A stretch of 64,000 nucleotides of DNA, from the NCBI RefSeq assembly GCF_003573695.1, contig NC_039361.1, positions 133,084,777-133,148,776 of the forward strand, given 5' to 3'. The DNA is from Papaver somniferum. Lineage: Eukaryota > Streptophyta > Magnoliopsida > Ranunculales > Papaveraceae. The stretch's first letter is position 1; each line of letters starts with the position of its first letter. Below are positions 33,300 to 45,251 of this stretch, one piece after another. The translations under genes were made by a program, and so were the position numbers. The notes beneath the pieces are model-generated. The model was not told where the DNA came from and searched no databases. It was given only the letters and a program-made list of their open reading frames with translations.

Positions 33300-34924
33300 G
33301 TGGGTTTTATTTTGTGTGACAACTCACACCCCTGCAGTAGAATGTCGAACTGGTATTACAATAGCCAATACAACGAATATCCGACTGAGTTTCAAAATGG
33401 ACGTTACTACTTTGACCATAGTGTGAATAGTGGTTGGGAACATCAGCCTTTTGAAGATTATGGTCCATACCATGGTGAGCCCAATTATTATCCACATACG
33501 CACCGGTCATATGAGCAAAATTCTTATATTTCTCCTTTAGAAGAGTCTCTCAGGAAATTAGAAGAGTCGACACGTAGGATAGCTGAGATGAATAACTTAG
33601 TTTATGACGAAAGAAAACTTTCTATAGAGGAATCCCTCAAGCTGATAGCTGAGACGAACGAAAGAATTGCTCGAAATAATCTTAATTTTCAATATAGTGT
33701 CTCCAATAATACCCTTGAAAATGAGGATAGTTATTTGCATAACAGGATAACGAGGATAAAATTGGTTACACTACTTGTTTAGATGAGGTTCAACCATTTT
33801 CATATTATTATAATGATTATGATGAGGATAGTGTTGATGAAGAATTTGAAATAAATAGGCATAGTGATCAGGAATTTGCTATTCCAACTGAGCTTAATAA
33901 TAATATTATTTCTAGTTCAAATCCAAATAATTTTAATAATTATTCACTTATTCAAAAGGACGAGGATTTGACTAGAGATACCCCTGTTTTAGACGATGTA
34001 GTATTTCCTTTTGATTACGAAGCTAATAATAGTTTAGAGGAACGAGTATATTTTGAGTCTAGCGATTTAGAAACAATAGACTTAGAAAAAGAAAATGAAC
34101 TCGTCGATATGAGTGAGGATGTACCCGACTTAGAAGAATCAATTGACCATTTTCATGAATTAGATGACCTTGAAATTAGGGAAGTTGTGACTAGTCTTTC
34201 TAGAGACACTGAAAACTCTAAGTTTGGGGGTGATTATCATTCTTCATGTGATTTAACTCTTAGAAAGGTCCCTCACTTGGGACTTGGCATATGTGCCTCA
34301 ACCATTTTACAAGATTATCTTCATACACGTTTTCCTGAACCTAGTGATGTCCACAAGAAATTTCAGTTATTAGAAATCCATCCTCTGGTTGATGTGGTTT
34401 ACCCAGGCTATGATACCCAGATTGACTTTGTTTTCCCACCAAATATTTTTCTTCCAAATGTGGGAATGTTTGATTTTCAAATGTGTCGAATATTAAGTTT
34501 TGAGACTAAACCTAATTACTTTAGGAGATTAAAGTCGACATACTTGTTTAAGGAAGATCACCACTCTCATTGTGGTCAGCTCTGTAAGTCAAATCTGACT
34601 GACTTAGAGGATCCTCAATTATTCAGGTTATTATTATGTGCTTCTAAGTTTTTATTTGAGTTTTTCCAGACTCTAGAACCTGAACATTTGGATCTAACCT
34701 ATGAGGAAATGCAACCCATAAAAATATTTTATTTGGACCCAGTTATAGATCCTGAACCGGAACCACAACTAGATGTAGTTGTCTTAAACAGGAAACTAGA
34801 CAAGGGCGTGCTTTATTTGTTCATTTTCTTGGCATGTTACAGATTCCTTTTACTTGTGATAGCTCTATTTGGTTTTGATGACCCACAGATATTTCGGCTA
34901 TTACTTTATGATTTTATAAGGTGA
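33300..34924 (+). CDS. accessory ORF of Athila-like element 1 (frameshifted)
   Basis: 33300-33782 starts, after a PBS-proximal leader, with a Tyr/Asn/Pro-rich segment (M-S-N-W-Y-Y-N-S at 33342) and then Glu/Lys-rich helices (S-L-R-K-L-E-E-S-T-R-R-I). After a stop/shift near 33780, 33968-34924 is an acidic region containing S-L-S-R-D-T-E-N-S-K-F-G-G and ending in a hydrophobic stretch (L-Y-L-F-I-F-L-A-C-Y-R-F-L-L-L-V-I). The S-L-S-R-D-T-x-N-S-K-F-G-G signature is shared with the accessory ORF of element 2. The hydrophobic end could be an envelope-like membrane segment, as in the extra ORF of Athila elements, but this is speculative. No enzymatic domain recognised. Confidence 0.55.
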
Positions 34925-36165
34925 CTAATCTTTTCTTAGTCTGGCTGAAGACATTAAACTTAGCACTTCTTGGGAGGTAACCCATTCTCATGCAACACGG
35001 TAATATCTTTCCTTATCTCTTTTGCTTCAAATGGTAACAATTTCTCCTTGTTCATGCTTTTAATTTGATCTTTAGAACATTGAGGACAATGTTAGATTTA
35101 AGTTTGGGGGTATAGGAGAAAATTTTTAGTTGCACAATTAAACTCCAGAGCCTAGAAATTTATGCTTATTAAGGATGACACTAACCAATCTAAGTGGATG
35201 GAAGCATTTTGCTTGTAGGAGTTGAGGAACCAATCTGACTAGATGGCAACATCTAAAGAATCTATTCATAAAAGCACAGAGCTTAGGTGTTAGAAATAAC
35301 ATGATAGTTTCACCATATCTCGTTGAGTCTTTTTCACTTATGTTTTTATTTTGTTTTGTTTTTAAACTATGTTTCTCTAAGTGATTAGGTGGGGATCACG
35401 ATTCAAGTTGTTACCAATGCTAGGGTGAATTAGAGTGATTGAGATACAAAAAAAAAAGAGTTGAAAAAAAGAAAAAGAAAAAAAGAGAGACCAGACCAAC
35501 AGACCAACTGGAATAAATTCAATAAAGTCGACCACTGGAACCCTTGTATATGCCAGTTTTGTTGACCTAGAGTTAGGATTATCAATCACTGGTTCCCTTG
35601 TATATGCCAGTGTGTTGATATTAGTCAGACTAGTATCTCAGTCCATTAGGATAGGTTCATTTTGGCGGAGGCCTTCAGAAAGATATGAGAAACACTGTTC
35701 ACCTAGTAAACATCAAAACCATCTATGTTTTTCAATATCCATCTTATTGATCTATCCATGTGATTAATTTTGACTCCGGATATTGATGTCCATAGTGCGA
35801 CTATCTGATTAGAGCTCTGTCACTTCATATGAATTTTAGTATGCTTGAGTGCAAACTCGTGTACAACAACTGGAATTTCACATCAGGGTACTTCCTCCTG
35901 TAGTGAATAAGTATGCCAACCAAGGAGATTCTTTAGTGCCTTCCAAGGTTCTGTGTAGATAGCTAGGGTCTGGAGTAAAAAGGTTTTGTGGGTATACCTC
36001 TGGTAAGCCCTCAGGAGATAACACTCCGCCACTAGGGATACATAGGGGTTTAAAGGCTTATTGCATACGCTAAATGCAATCGACGATGCCTGCGAGAGTG
36101 AGTTAGGATTTTATTTCTATTTTATTTTTGCTCGAGGACTAGCAAATAATAGGTTTGGGGGTATT
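34925..36165. other. noncoding 3' region of element 1
   Basis: Between the accessory ORF and LTR2. It contains a PPT-like AAGTTTGGGGGTATAGG at ~35100 and a poly(A)/AAAAAG low-complexity run at 35447-35485. A repeated CACTGGxxCCCTTGTATATGCCAGT motif occurs at ~35533 and 35588. Closely related to 45280-46620 in element 2. Confidence 0.7.
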
Positions 36166-37703
36166 TGATAGACACATTTTTGTGTCTGATATAATCTCAA
36201 TTGTATATATTGTTAGTACTCGATTTTGTATTTATTTTGGCTTTTTATGTCTTTGTAGGTGTTTTTGGAAAAATAAGATTTTGCGGGGAAATTGGCTCGA
36301 AAAGTGTTTTTTCCGTTCATGGGAGGACATTTGCTATTCGAACCCTCACTTTGGATAAGGGGTAACCTAACTACTAAGGGGCATCCCATTTCCAGGCATC
36401 TGCTAATCGCACCCCTACTCTGGATAAGGGGCAACCATCTTCAACATTCAAAAATCAGGTTTTGGCGGGGAAAAAGTGTAGTTAAAGAGCAGTTTTGGAA
36501 ATCGTGATTTGGAGGAGTTTGAGGTCGATTAAACCTCTGATTTTCATAGGATAGACTCCTTATGAGTCTAGGAATCTGATATGGGTGTTTAAATCGATTA
36601 GAATGGGCTCAATCGACGGATTTTTCTCACAACAAGAAAATATGGAAAGTCACGTGTGTGAACTGTTTTAGGGATTTTAGAGTGATTAAAACGCTGTAAA
36701 CCTTCCCAAAGATTTGTATCTATCTAGGGAAGAGTTTAGAATAAAAAGGAAAGCTCAGAAACGCGTAGAAATCCTAAAACAAGAAATTGTCGCAACTTGG
36801 CCGTGAAGAGAAGGAAAGAGATTTTGGAAGATTTGTGAGAGATTTAATCGGTATTTTTGATATAAATAGATGTCTTCGGTCATATAGAAGAGGTGTCGAG
36901 ATTTTGGGAACCTAAGGAGAGCCAGAGAAGAAGAAATCAGAGCTTTACCAAACTCTGTTTCTGCTGCTGCTGCTGTTGAAGAAGAAGAACAACTGAAGAA
37001 CATTGACTCTCTGTGGACAGTCGCAGAAAACTGTCGATGTTTAACAGCTGAAGAACGTTAAGCTGTTCAGGGCAGTCTTATTTCAAGTCAGTCTTAAATC
37101 AGCGACAAAGCAACAATTTTTCTGTAACAGTTCCATTTTAACGGCTGTTTTGCAACACCAATACACTGTTGCAAACAGTCTGTGTTATTACTTTTCACTC
37201 TTTTAATCATCTTTTGAGAAACAAACACATATTTTGAGATCATGATTAATATGAGGAGCTAAACCCCAATACTGGGATGACGGAGGAAGCCATATTTCAT
37301 ACGTGTGGTAATTATATTTAATTCTTTTTATGACTTTTTGCATTAATTTATTCGTTTTATGATTTTTCTTAATTAGTTGTGAAGTCGTATGGTGATGTAT
37401 GCTTGGTCTAAGAGCTTTTGATGCATCATGCTAGTGATTTACAGTTAATCTTTTTAAAATCTACCCTGGCAAAGAATTAGAGTCAATAAACAAGAGCTAT
37501 AATTGTCTAAGAATTGATTTTTGAACCACATGGTATGAGGTTTGGTGGAATCCTGAGTCTCAGTAATCTCTCGACATTGTGACAAACCTTGTGTGTACAT
37601 TTTCTTTATTTTTATTGTTTTCTATTATTAAGTCTGAAATTGAGTCTACACAAGTCCGAGTTGAACGAACTTTATTTACCACTTAAAAAACTACATCACC
37701 AGT

Positions 37704-39327
37704 ACCATCAAGCGAGGAGAGATACTAAAAGCGACCAGAATCATTTTTCAGCCATATAAGTGATGATAACAAAGGGAAATACTTAATTTGATTTCTTTTA
37801 GTTTATATGCTTTGCTTTGAAAAATAATTTTATTATTCAAGTTTCATTTTTTTTCTCCGTCGCATATATATCCAGGGATATTTCCTCTTTGACATTGCAC
37901 ATACCATGTGATGGTTATCTCCAAAATTCCATTTGTTATTACCTCAAAGGTATAACATCCATTATTAATGGTTGTGGACTAAGTATGGATTTTCTATAGA
38001 GACTCAAGGCTATATTGTTAGTCTTTACATCACGATAGATTTCTATTTTCTTGATAAGAAATCTGGAGCTTATAATTTTCGTTGATCTTAAAAAGATGAG
38101 ACCTCAAAGAGAAATGGTTTCTTCTTTTCTTTTTCTATACAAGAAACCATCCGTCAGCAATAAAGAGGATTTTCCCATTGCGATAACTAAAACGACAATA
38201 TTATTTTTTTTTGTCGTTATGATTTTGGTAAATCGTAGAAACTAATTGTTTCTTTTCTTTTAAGATGAGAGAAAATATATTGGCATATTTGTCTAAATTT
38301 TGCCAATGCGGTGTGATTTCGAAAACAAACTTGCACCATCAAATATTTTATCAAATAATAAGCCATTGGCTTCTATTTCTCTAAGAATCCATTCACCAAC
38401 CACAAAGTGGATTTTCTCTAAAAATCATAACGATAATGATTTCTATATTTTCTCAAAGAAATCAATAAGCCAATTAAGCTTGGTTTTTCCCTATCGATCT
38501 TAAAGGGATAACATATAGTTACTATTGAAAATACCAATAAAACGAGGAATTATTGCATTCTTTAGGGATATTGAGCAATTATTGTTTGTTCGTGATAATA
38601 ATCTCCAAAATTCGGATTATTCCACTTTTAGTTGGAACACCGAAGGACACAAAAGATCAAAGGGTGCACACCCGGTTTGTTAGCCAATATTATTAATCCT
38701 TTTTATTGACTATATTGATCTTAATTTCATTTCTTTTCATAAGGAAAGTGTCCGTAATTTCGTTCTAAATTAATATCTCGTGGCCCTTGAAGTTACGAAA
38801 TTACTGGAGATTCGTTTGCTTTTTTTTTTTCTAAAGCTTTTGGTTTTAACATATCATGTTATCTTATTTTTGTTTGTGTTCCAAAAATAATCCACGGTTG
38901 ATGGAAAACATGATGTCTATTAAGACTACATTTTTTTTATGTCGAAAGACATATTTCATAATGAGTATATGTCTCAAATTAATCGGATAATACTTTATGA
39001 AACTTGAAGTTTTCGTATATGAGATAAAAATAAAATTTCCACCATGATCAGGGTAAGGGGATACTCTATCAGAAGATTGTGTTAATTAACTTAAAAGTTA
39101 TATCAATTTCTCTCCCAACATGATCAAATTGAAAAAAAGGCTGTCACTATCAATAGGTGTGAAATGTCTCATTTTGCTTTTATATAAGATTTTGCCTCTT
39201 GATAGGAAAATCCAATAACATATAGAATAATCTATAGATAGTACTTCAATAGAGTCTATCAAAACAAGATCCACATTCTCATAGTCCATATCTCCTCACT
39301 GGAAGATGGGGTGATTAAAATGCCTGA
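37704..39327. other. segment of the outer host element, no gene
   Basis: AT-rich sequence between the two Athila-like elements. Short ORFs only; no domain recognised. By continuity across the CCAGT and GGGCG target duplications it was contiguous with sequence before 31230 and after 48164, probably the interior of the old copia element. Confidence 0.5.
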
Positions 39328-41977
39328 GGGCGTGATAGACACATTTTTGTGTCTAATTTGTCCTCAATGTCCGTATTGTTGGAACTCTATTTTTGTACTA
39401 ATATTGTGTTTTTATGTATTTTTAGGAAATAAACATTTTTGGAAAGATCTGCTCGAAAAATTATGCGGGGCATCCCCGGAGGACATTTGTTATTCGGACT
39501 CTCATTTTGGTTAAGGGGCAACCCAATTACTAAGGGGAACCTCAGTTGGGCATTTGCTATTTACACTCCACAGACGATTAGGGGCACTTCATCTCTTTAA
39601 ATTCAAAAACTTTTTTTTGGCGGGAAATGAAGTTCTCAACTGTTATAGTTTCAATCAACAAAATGAAGGTGTTTTAGGGAGATTCAATCGCTCAAACTTG
39701 GTAGTAAGATGTGATATGGCATGAGGAACACATTATGGGAAGTGGGTTCGATCAGAAGTGGCTGGAAAACGCGTGATGATCCTTGAGCCCAAAACAGAGC
39801 ACGTGCACTGTAACACGAGCAAAAATGGAGTTCTTGTGTGCATGGAAGAGTCCTACTAGCGTTGGAAGAGTGTTGAGGCGTGGAGAAGACATTTGGGAGC
39901 GTGCAGGATCAAAGTTAACGCGTGCATGGGATTAAAAATGGAAATTTTCGTTATTATTGGCAGCCGAGAATATTTGGATTAAATGGAGAATATATGCAAT
40001 CAATGGTCGGATTTTTGGCTCCAATTCACTATAAATACAAGGCAAAACAGTTTGGGAAAGGCTAGCAAGTTTAGGGAGAGTTTGGAAGAGAATAGAGACG
40101 TAAAATCGAAGAACTAGGCGCTGTGAAGAAGAAGTTCCTGCTGCTGCTGGAACTGAAGAACACGAAGAACATTGGACGAGGCAGGAAAGTCGTTAAAAAC
40201 TGTCGCTTTATTGCGACACTTTTCCACTCCTTTCCGCGACTGAGTCATTGTACCAACAACACTATCTCTGTGTCGTTGATTCTGGACGCCTTCTATGGGT
40301 CGCAGAATCCTGTTTTATACTATTTACTTCTCTTTCTCTTCATTGTAAAACACTTTTGAGCATCAATGAAATATTTTGAGAGGTTTTCCAACATGATGAG
40401 CGGCTAAAATACCTGGTGAATGAGGCGACGGAGGAGCTATTCACTCATGTTTGATTGGTAAATTCTTTTTATAATTTCTTAATTATTTATTTTATTTAAT
40501 TCACTTGGATCAATAAAAAAAGAGATAAAAATGGTTTTCTTAATTAGTTGTGAATCAGTTTGATGTTTTATGCTTAGAATTAATTCTTTGATAAATCATG
40601 CTTAAGGATTACAATTTAATATTTGGACACCTTATAGATTAATAAGTGATTTAATGGAAAAAGAGCTAGATAATAATTATGAAATATTTTTGTAACCAAT
40701 CAACTTGAAGTAATAGTGAATCCGGAGCCTTAGTCCATTTTAAATCTTGACATCACTCTTTGAAAATTAATTTGCTTTATTTTTATTAAATCTAAAAATT
40801 ATTTCCTTCATAAATCTGAAATGAATCTTTTTACCACTATCACTACAACAACTTTGAAAAATCAACAAATTTTTGGCGCCGCCGACGCGGATTTGTGTTT
40901 AGGTAGCATTTTTAGATTTTTTTATTATTATTTTCATTTGTTCCTTTTTACGTTTCTTTGGGTGTGTCTTTGATTTGCAGGTTTGAAGTTGGATACTAAG
41001 GACTTGGAACAAAGCTTAAAGCTAAAAGAAAAGAAAAAAAGAAGACAAATAATTTTTTTTTAGGATTTAGTTTTATTATTATTTTTTTAATTTTTAATTT
41101 TTAATTTTTAATTTTTTTTTTAGAATTGTATTAGGAAATTTTTGTAACATTTTTGCACTTTACTTTGGACTTGGACTGTGACGTTGGACATTTTTAAGTT
41201 ATTTTTACCCTACGGAAGGGTACCTTAAATACAAACTGTGTGCAGGGAAGGACGACGATTACGATATCGTCTCGGCCCCTCGGGTTCGTACATGACATAG
41301 GAGTCGTGGCCCGAGTCGACTTCAACGGTTCATCCCCCGTCTGGTACGGGAGGTAAGTCCATCGAAACACTCGCGAATCTCCTGTAAGCGAGTTATTGTA
41401 TTCCTTAAGGTGATTCATTGATTGAGGACGAATTTGGACTGTTTTTAAATTCCTAGTAAAGGGCAAGGCCTGGCTAATACAAGATAAGGGTTCGGATTTC
41501 ATCACTGTTCCCTTCTTGCCCGCCTTAGGAAAACGAAACCTAACGCGAATCTAAACCTAAAATTTTGACTAGAACGAGACCTATAGGGTAACGAGCTTAA
41601 TAGGACAGTCATTCGAAAAATATTGGTTACTCTTTTAGCATACTTCGAAGTTCATGATGGTCTCTGTGAGTTGAACGCGTGACTGCGCCGCCTTGTGATA
41701 GCGGTGAGGCCTTGGGTATCAAAGCTCCACTGATCTTCCCTCGCCTCAATTCAACTTACTTTGACTCAGATTGATTCCAGAGGGGTTTTCTTAAATTGTA
41801 ACGAATTCCCTTTCGAAGGATTAGAAGCTGGTCTAGAAACAATCTAAGTGGAGCCATCATGCTTTTTGTTTGCTAGAATTCAGTAGGTTTGCTGTGGTGG
41901 AGTCAGCCTTGTTTGTGTTTGCATAGAACTTCCCTTCCCTTTTAGGGCTTTTCTTTTTAGTTTTGTTTTTCTAGTGT

Positions 41978-43207
41978 ATGCCCGAGGTAGAACGGGCTTG
42001 GAAAAGAAACACTCTAGGTCGTCTGATTAGTGATAAACCTAGCAGTTCTTCTTGTGAAGGCGGGGAGCTCGAAGACTCTTCTTTAGAGAGCCCCGTTTTT
42101 GGAAACTTCAGTTTTGAGAATCTGCGTCTTTGTGAAGAAAGTTCTCCTAGTCCCTTGGTAGTGCCAGAAATGGCAACTTTAAAAGCTTTATTAAACCCAA
42201 CTAGGACCTCTCGTCTGTCTTGTATCAAGTTAGTTGAAACCGAGGCAAATTATGAACTCAAACCTGGGACTTTACAGATGCTCCCAACCTTTTTAGGAAA
42301 AGAGAATGACAACCCCTATTTTCATGTTAGGGAATTTGAGGAAGTATGTAGTACTCTGAAAATTAAAAACCTTAGTGATGATGCACTGAAACTTAGGTTA
42401 TTCCCCTTTTCCTTAAAAGATAAAGCCAAATCTTGGTTGTATAGTTTGGATTCTGAGTCAATTGAAACCTATGAACAACTTACATCTGCCTTTATACATA
42501 AGTTTTTCCCAAGGCACAAAACATCGTCTATTAGGACACAAATTTGTACTTTTGCTCAACAAGAGGGAGAATCTTTATATAGGTATTTAGAAAGGTTCAA
42601 TGACTTAATTTATCAATGTCCTCATCATGGTTTAGAGAAGGTTAGGTTAGTTCAGATCCTCTACGAGGTTTTAGACGATTCAACAATGACCATGGTTGAG
42701 TCCTTATGCACAGATGGGTTTGAGAATAAAACTGTTGACGAGGCGATGAAATTTTTGAATGAAATCGCCAATAAGACCCAACAATGGGAAAATAATAGGG
42801 AACCCCAGAAAACAATTCTTCTAAGTAGAGGAAATGTCAATAGGGTAGAAGGATCCTATGAGTCAGATGCTAAAATAGCAGCCATAGCCAAAAGGTTAGA
42901 AGCGTTGGAATTAGGTCATTCTAGTGGTACTAGTGGTAGAATAGAGCCTTTTTGGGAAGACCATAATGTTGAAGAGCAATCCAATGCTCTTTATAACAAC
43001 ACTAGATTCGATAACCGTTAGAAGTTTGACCCTTATTCAGAAACCTATAACCCTGGCTGGAGAAACCATCCCAACCTTTCTCGGTCTAAGGGCCAGAATC
43101 AAGGTCAGTCTAGTAACTCTCAAGCTCCCCGAGGTTTTGGCTATCCTAAGAATCCTTCAGCCCTGGCACAGTTTCAGAACCCTTCGGATAAGAAGATTAT
43201 GAGTTTA
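41978..43207 (+). CDS. gag of Athila-like element 2
   Basis: The ATG at 41978 opens 347 codons to a TAG at 43019-43021; the frame reads on to another stop at 43207. The retrotransposon gag core lies at about residues 95-265: F-H-V-R-E-F-E-E-V, then F-P-F-S-L-K-D-K-A-K-S-W-L and F-F-P-R-H-K, typical of Athila gag. A Gln/Asn/Pro-rich stretch follows the TAG. Readthrough or sequence decay could explain the single stop: 43241 onward continues the same polyprotein in frame +2. Gag forms the particle that packages element RNA. No zinc knuckle is seen. Confidence 0.8.
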
Positions 43208-43240
43208 TAAGAGTCTCTTGCTTTTTTAACTCGTAACACT

Positions 43241-44278
43241 ATGCAGTTTCAGCAATCTGTTGCTCAAGGTATAGAAGAAAATAAGAGAATAGGTCAGGCT
43301 AACTCTCAGGCTATTTCCGAGTTGAAAACCCAGGTTAGTCATATAAATGAGTCTTTGAGGGAAAAAGATAAGTTTCCTAGTCAAACTCAACCCAATCCTA
43401 AAGCAGAGAAATCGTACAATCATGTGAACTCTATTACAACCCTTAGGAGTGGAAAGAAAGTTGACAATAAGGTTGCCATGCCTGATAGTGAACATGTTGT
43501 AGTTCACCCTTATGAGCCAAAAAATGAGGAAACATATAGAGTATCCAAAGAGACCAATGAGGGTCCTGATGTGCCCGGCTTTGTTCCCAGAGCCCCGTTC
43601 CCCCAGCTGCTAGTTCCGACTAAGAGGGAGTCCAACTTTAATGATATATTGGAGGTTTTTAAGCAGGTTAATATCAACCTTCCATTATTAGATGCAATTA
43701 GGAAGATTCCCTCTTATGCCAAGTTCCTTAAGGACTTGTGTACGCGAAAGCGTAATCTCAGTATCCAGAAGAAAGCCTTCATAGCTAGTCATGTGAGTTC
43801 TATTATTCAGAATACCACTACTCCTAAGTATAAAGACCCAGGGTCCCCTACCATTGCTTGTACAATAGGTAAGTACTGTGTTGAGAAAGCGTTGCTTGAC
43901 TTAGGAGCCAGTGTGAACTTACTGCCATACCATGTGTACCTTAAGCTAGGACTTGGTGAGATGAAACCTACACAGATGACACTTCAGTTATCTGATAGGT
44001 CCGTTAAAATTCCTCGTGGTGTGATCGAGGATGTTCTCATAGAGGTCGACAAGTTTATATATCCGGTGGATTTTGTTATCCTAGATACCCAACCTATCCC
44101 TGACCCAGAGAACCAAATACCAGTGATTTTATGTCGCCCGTTTTTAGCTACATCCAATGCGGTCATTAACTGTCGAAATGGTATTATGAATTTGTCTTTT
44201 GGTAATATGACTATTGAGCTGAACATTTTTAATATTAGTAAGCTACCCTCTGAGCTAGATTACACGTGCATTCCTTAG
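43241..44278 (+). CDS. gag C-terminus and aspartic protease of element 2
   Basis: A 345-codon frame. The N-terminal ~60 residues are coiled-coil-like (Q-F-Q-Q-S-V-A-Q-G-I-E-E-N). A Pro-rich linker follows, with P-F-P-Q-L-L at ~residue 120, typical of the Athila pre-protease region. The protease motif L-L-D-L-G-A-S-V-N-L-L-P is at ~residues 220-230, and V-I-L-C-R-P-F-L-A-T at ~290-300 is the second conserved block. The frame ends exactly where RT would normally begin. The single catalytic Asp per monomer is present, so the protease may be functional. Confidence 0.82.
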   Translation: MQFQQSVAQGIEENKRIGQANSQAISELKTQVSHINESLREKDKFPSQTQPNPKAEKSYNHVNSITTLRSGKKVDNKVAMPDSEHVVVHPYEPKNEETYRVSKETNEGPDVPGFVPRAPFPQLLVPTKRESNFNDILEVFKQVNINLPLLDAIRKIPSYAKFLKDLCTRKRNLSIQKKAFIASHVSSIIQNTTTPKYKDPGSPTIACTIGKYCVEKALLDLGASVNLLPYHVYLKLGLGEMKPTQMTLQLSDRSVKIPRGVIEDVLIEVDKFIYPVDFVILDTQPIPDPENQIPVILCRPFLATSNAVINCRNGIMNLSFGNMTIELNIFNISKLPSELDYTCIP

Positions 44279-44402
44279 TTCCGAAGTCTGTACCAAACAC
44301 CGAATCGGAAGATCCATTAGAGAGTTTTCTAGCCCGTTTTAGCATGGATTTCGACGATGATAGCAACATTGAACAAGTAAATGCTCTGTTGGATTCTATC
44401 CT

Positions 44403-45251
44403 ATGTTAGATACCGATAGATGGAAATCTAGGTTTGAACCATTACTAGCTACCGAATCTACCTTAAGCCCTTATTTCGAAGAGCCTAAAGATTCTCCTAA
44501 GTTGGACCCCAATTATGCATTTGTAGGACCATCTGAGATTTTTCCTATAACTTCCGATTTGGATAGTGATCATGAGATTAGGCCAGTAACTGTGCTTCAA
44601 CACAATAAGGAAACTCTAGGGATGACCATAGAGGATATGAAACATATAAGTCCTGTAGCTAGTATACCTCAAAATAATTTAGAGGATGAACCACCTGATT
44701 ATAACTCAGAGAAAGCAATTGACCTTTTTCAGGAACCAGATAGTCTAGAAATTGGGAATATTGTGACTAGTTTATCTAGAGACACCCAAAACTCTAAGTT
44801 TGGGGGTACTGAACTAGAAGAAGCTCTAGAGTATTTTAAATACTCTCCGGATCCGGAAATTCAAGCCATAGTTAAAGGTCTTACGGAGAATAGTGATTAC
44901 CCTAAATTTGGGGGTAGAGATTGTCAATTATCCCCAGTAGAAGTCCCTAACTTGGGACTCAAGCCTAGTGCATCTGAGGTATCGCTTGAGTCTATTCAGA
45001 CTCCACAACTTGATCCGCCTGATACTGTTCAGGAGGAAATCCATATATTAGAAACCCATTTTTCGGATGAATCTATTTTTCAAGACACTCTTATGAAGCC
45101 CAACTGGAGGCTCTGGATAGATCCGGTTGTCTTGCAAGAAACCTTAGATGAGGATGTGCTCCTTCTTTATGAACCAGTGCAGTTGTCTCATATTGGTGTT
45201 AGCTCTATTTGGTATTATGGACCCACAACTTTTTCGGCTATTGTTATATGA
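44403..45251 (+). CDS. acidic accessory ORF of element 2
   Basis: A 282-codon frame, Asp/Glu/Pro-rich with few Cys. It opens D-R-W-K-S-R-F-E-P-L, as in the region after the protease of Athila elements. It contains S-L-S-R-D-T-Q-N-S-K-F-G-G and, ~35 residues on, Y-P-K-F-G-G; both K-F-G-G motifs come from a PPT-like TTTGGGGGT in the DNA. The related frame in element 1 (33968-34924) shares the first motif. No membrane segment is obvious and no enzyme domain is seen; function unknown. Confidence 0.6.
   Translation: MLDTDRWKSRFEPLLATESTLSPYFEEPKDSPKLDPNYAFVGPSEIFPITSDLDSDHEIRPVTVLQHNKETLGMTIEDMKHISPVASIPQNNLEDEPPDYNSEKAIDLFQEPDSLEIGNIVTSLSRDTQNSKFGGTELEEALEYFKYSPDPEIQAIVKGLTENSDYPKFGGRDCQLSPVEVPNLGLKPSASEVSLESIQTPQLDPPDTVQEEIHILETHFSDESIFQDTLMKPNWRLWIDPVVLQETLDEDVLLLYEPVQLSHIGVSSIWYYGPTTFSAIVI

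Larger units (their letters stand above)
31235..37698 (+). mobile_element. Athila-like non-autonomous LTR retrotransposon 1
   Basis: LTRs 31235-32769 and 36166-37698 (~1535 bp, few differences by eye) begin TGATAGACACATTTTTGTGTC and end AAAAAACTACATCA. The target duplication is CCAGT (31230-31234, 37699-37703). The primer-binding site TTTTGGCGCCGCTTCCGGGG follows LTR1 and a purine tract GGTTTGGGGGT precedes LTR2. The internal ~3.4 kb has a leader and two accessory ORF segments, but no gag core, protease, RT or integrase. It must depend on a partner for mobility. The Athila/Tat assignment rests on the PBS type, LTR length and similarity to element 2. Confidence 0.92.

Noticed and set aside
33307..33510. 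Minus-strand ORF opposite the accessory ORF of element 1
   Set aside because: Shadow of the plus-strand Tyr/Asn/Pro-rich frame; no start context or matching ORF in element 2.
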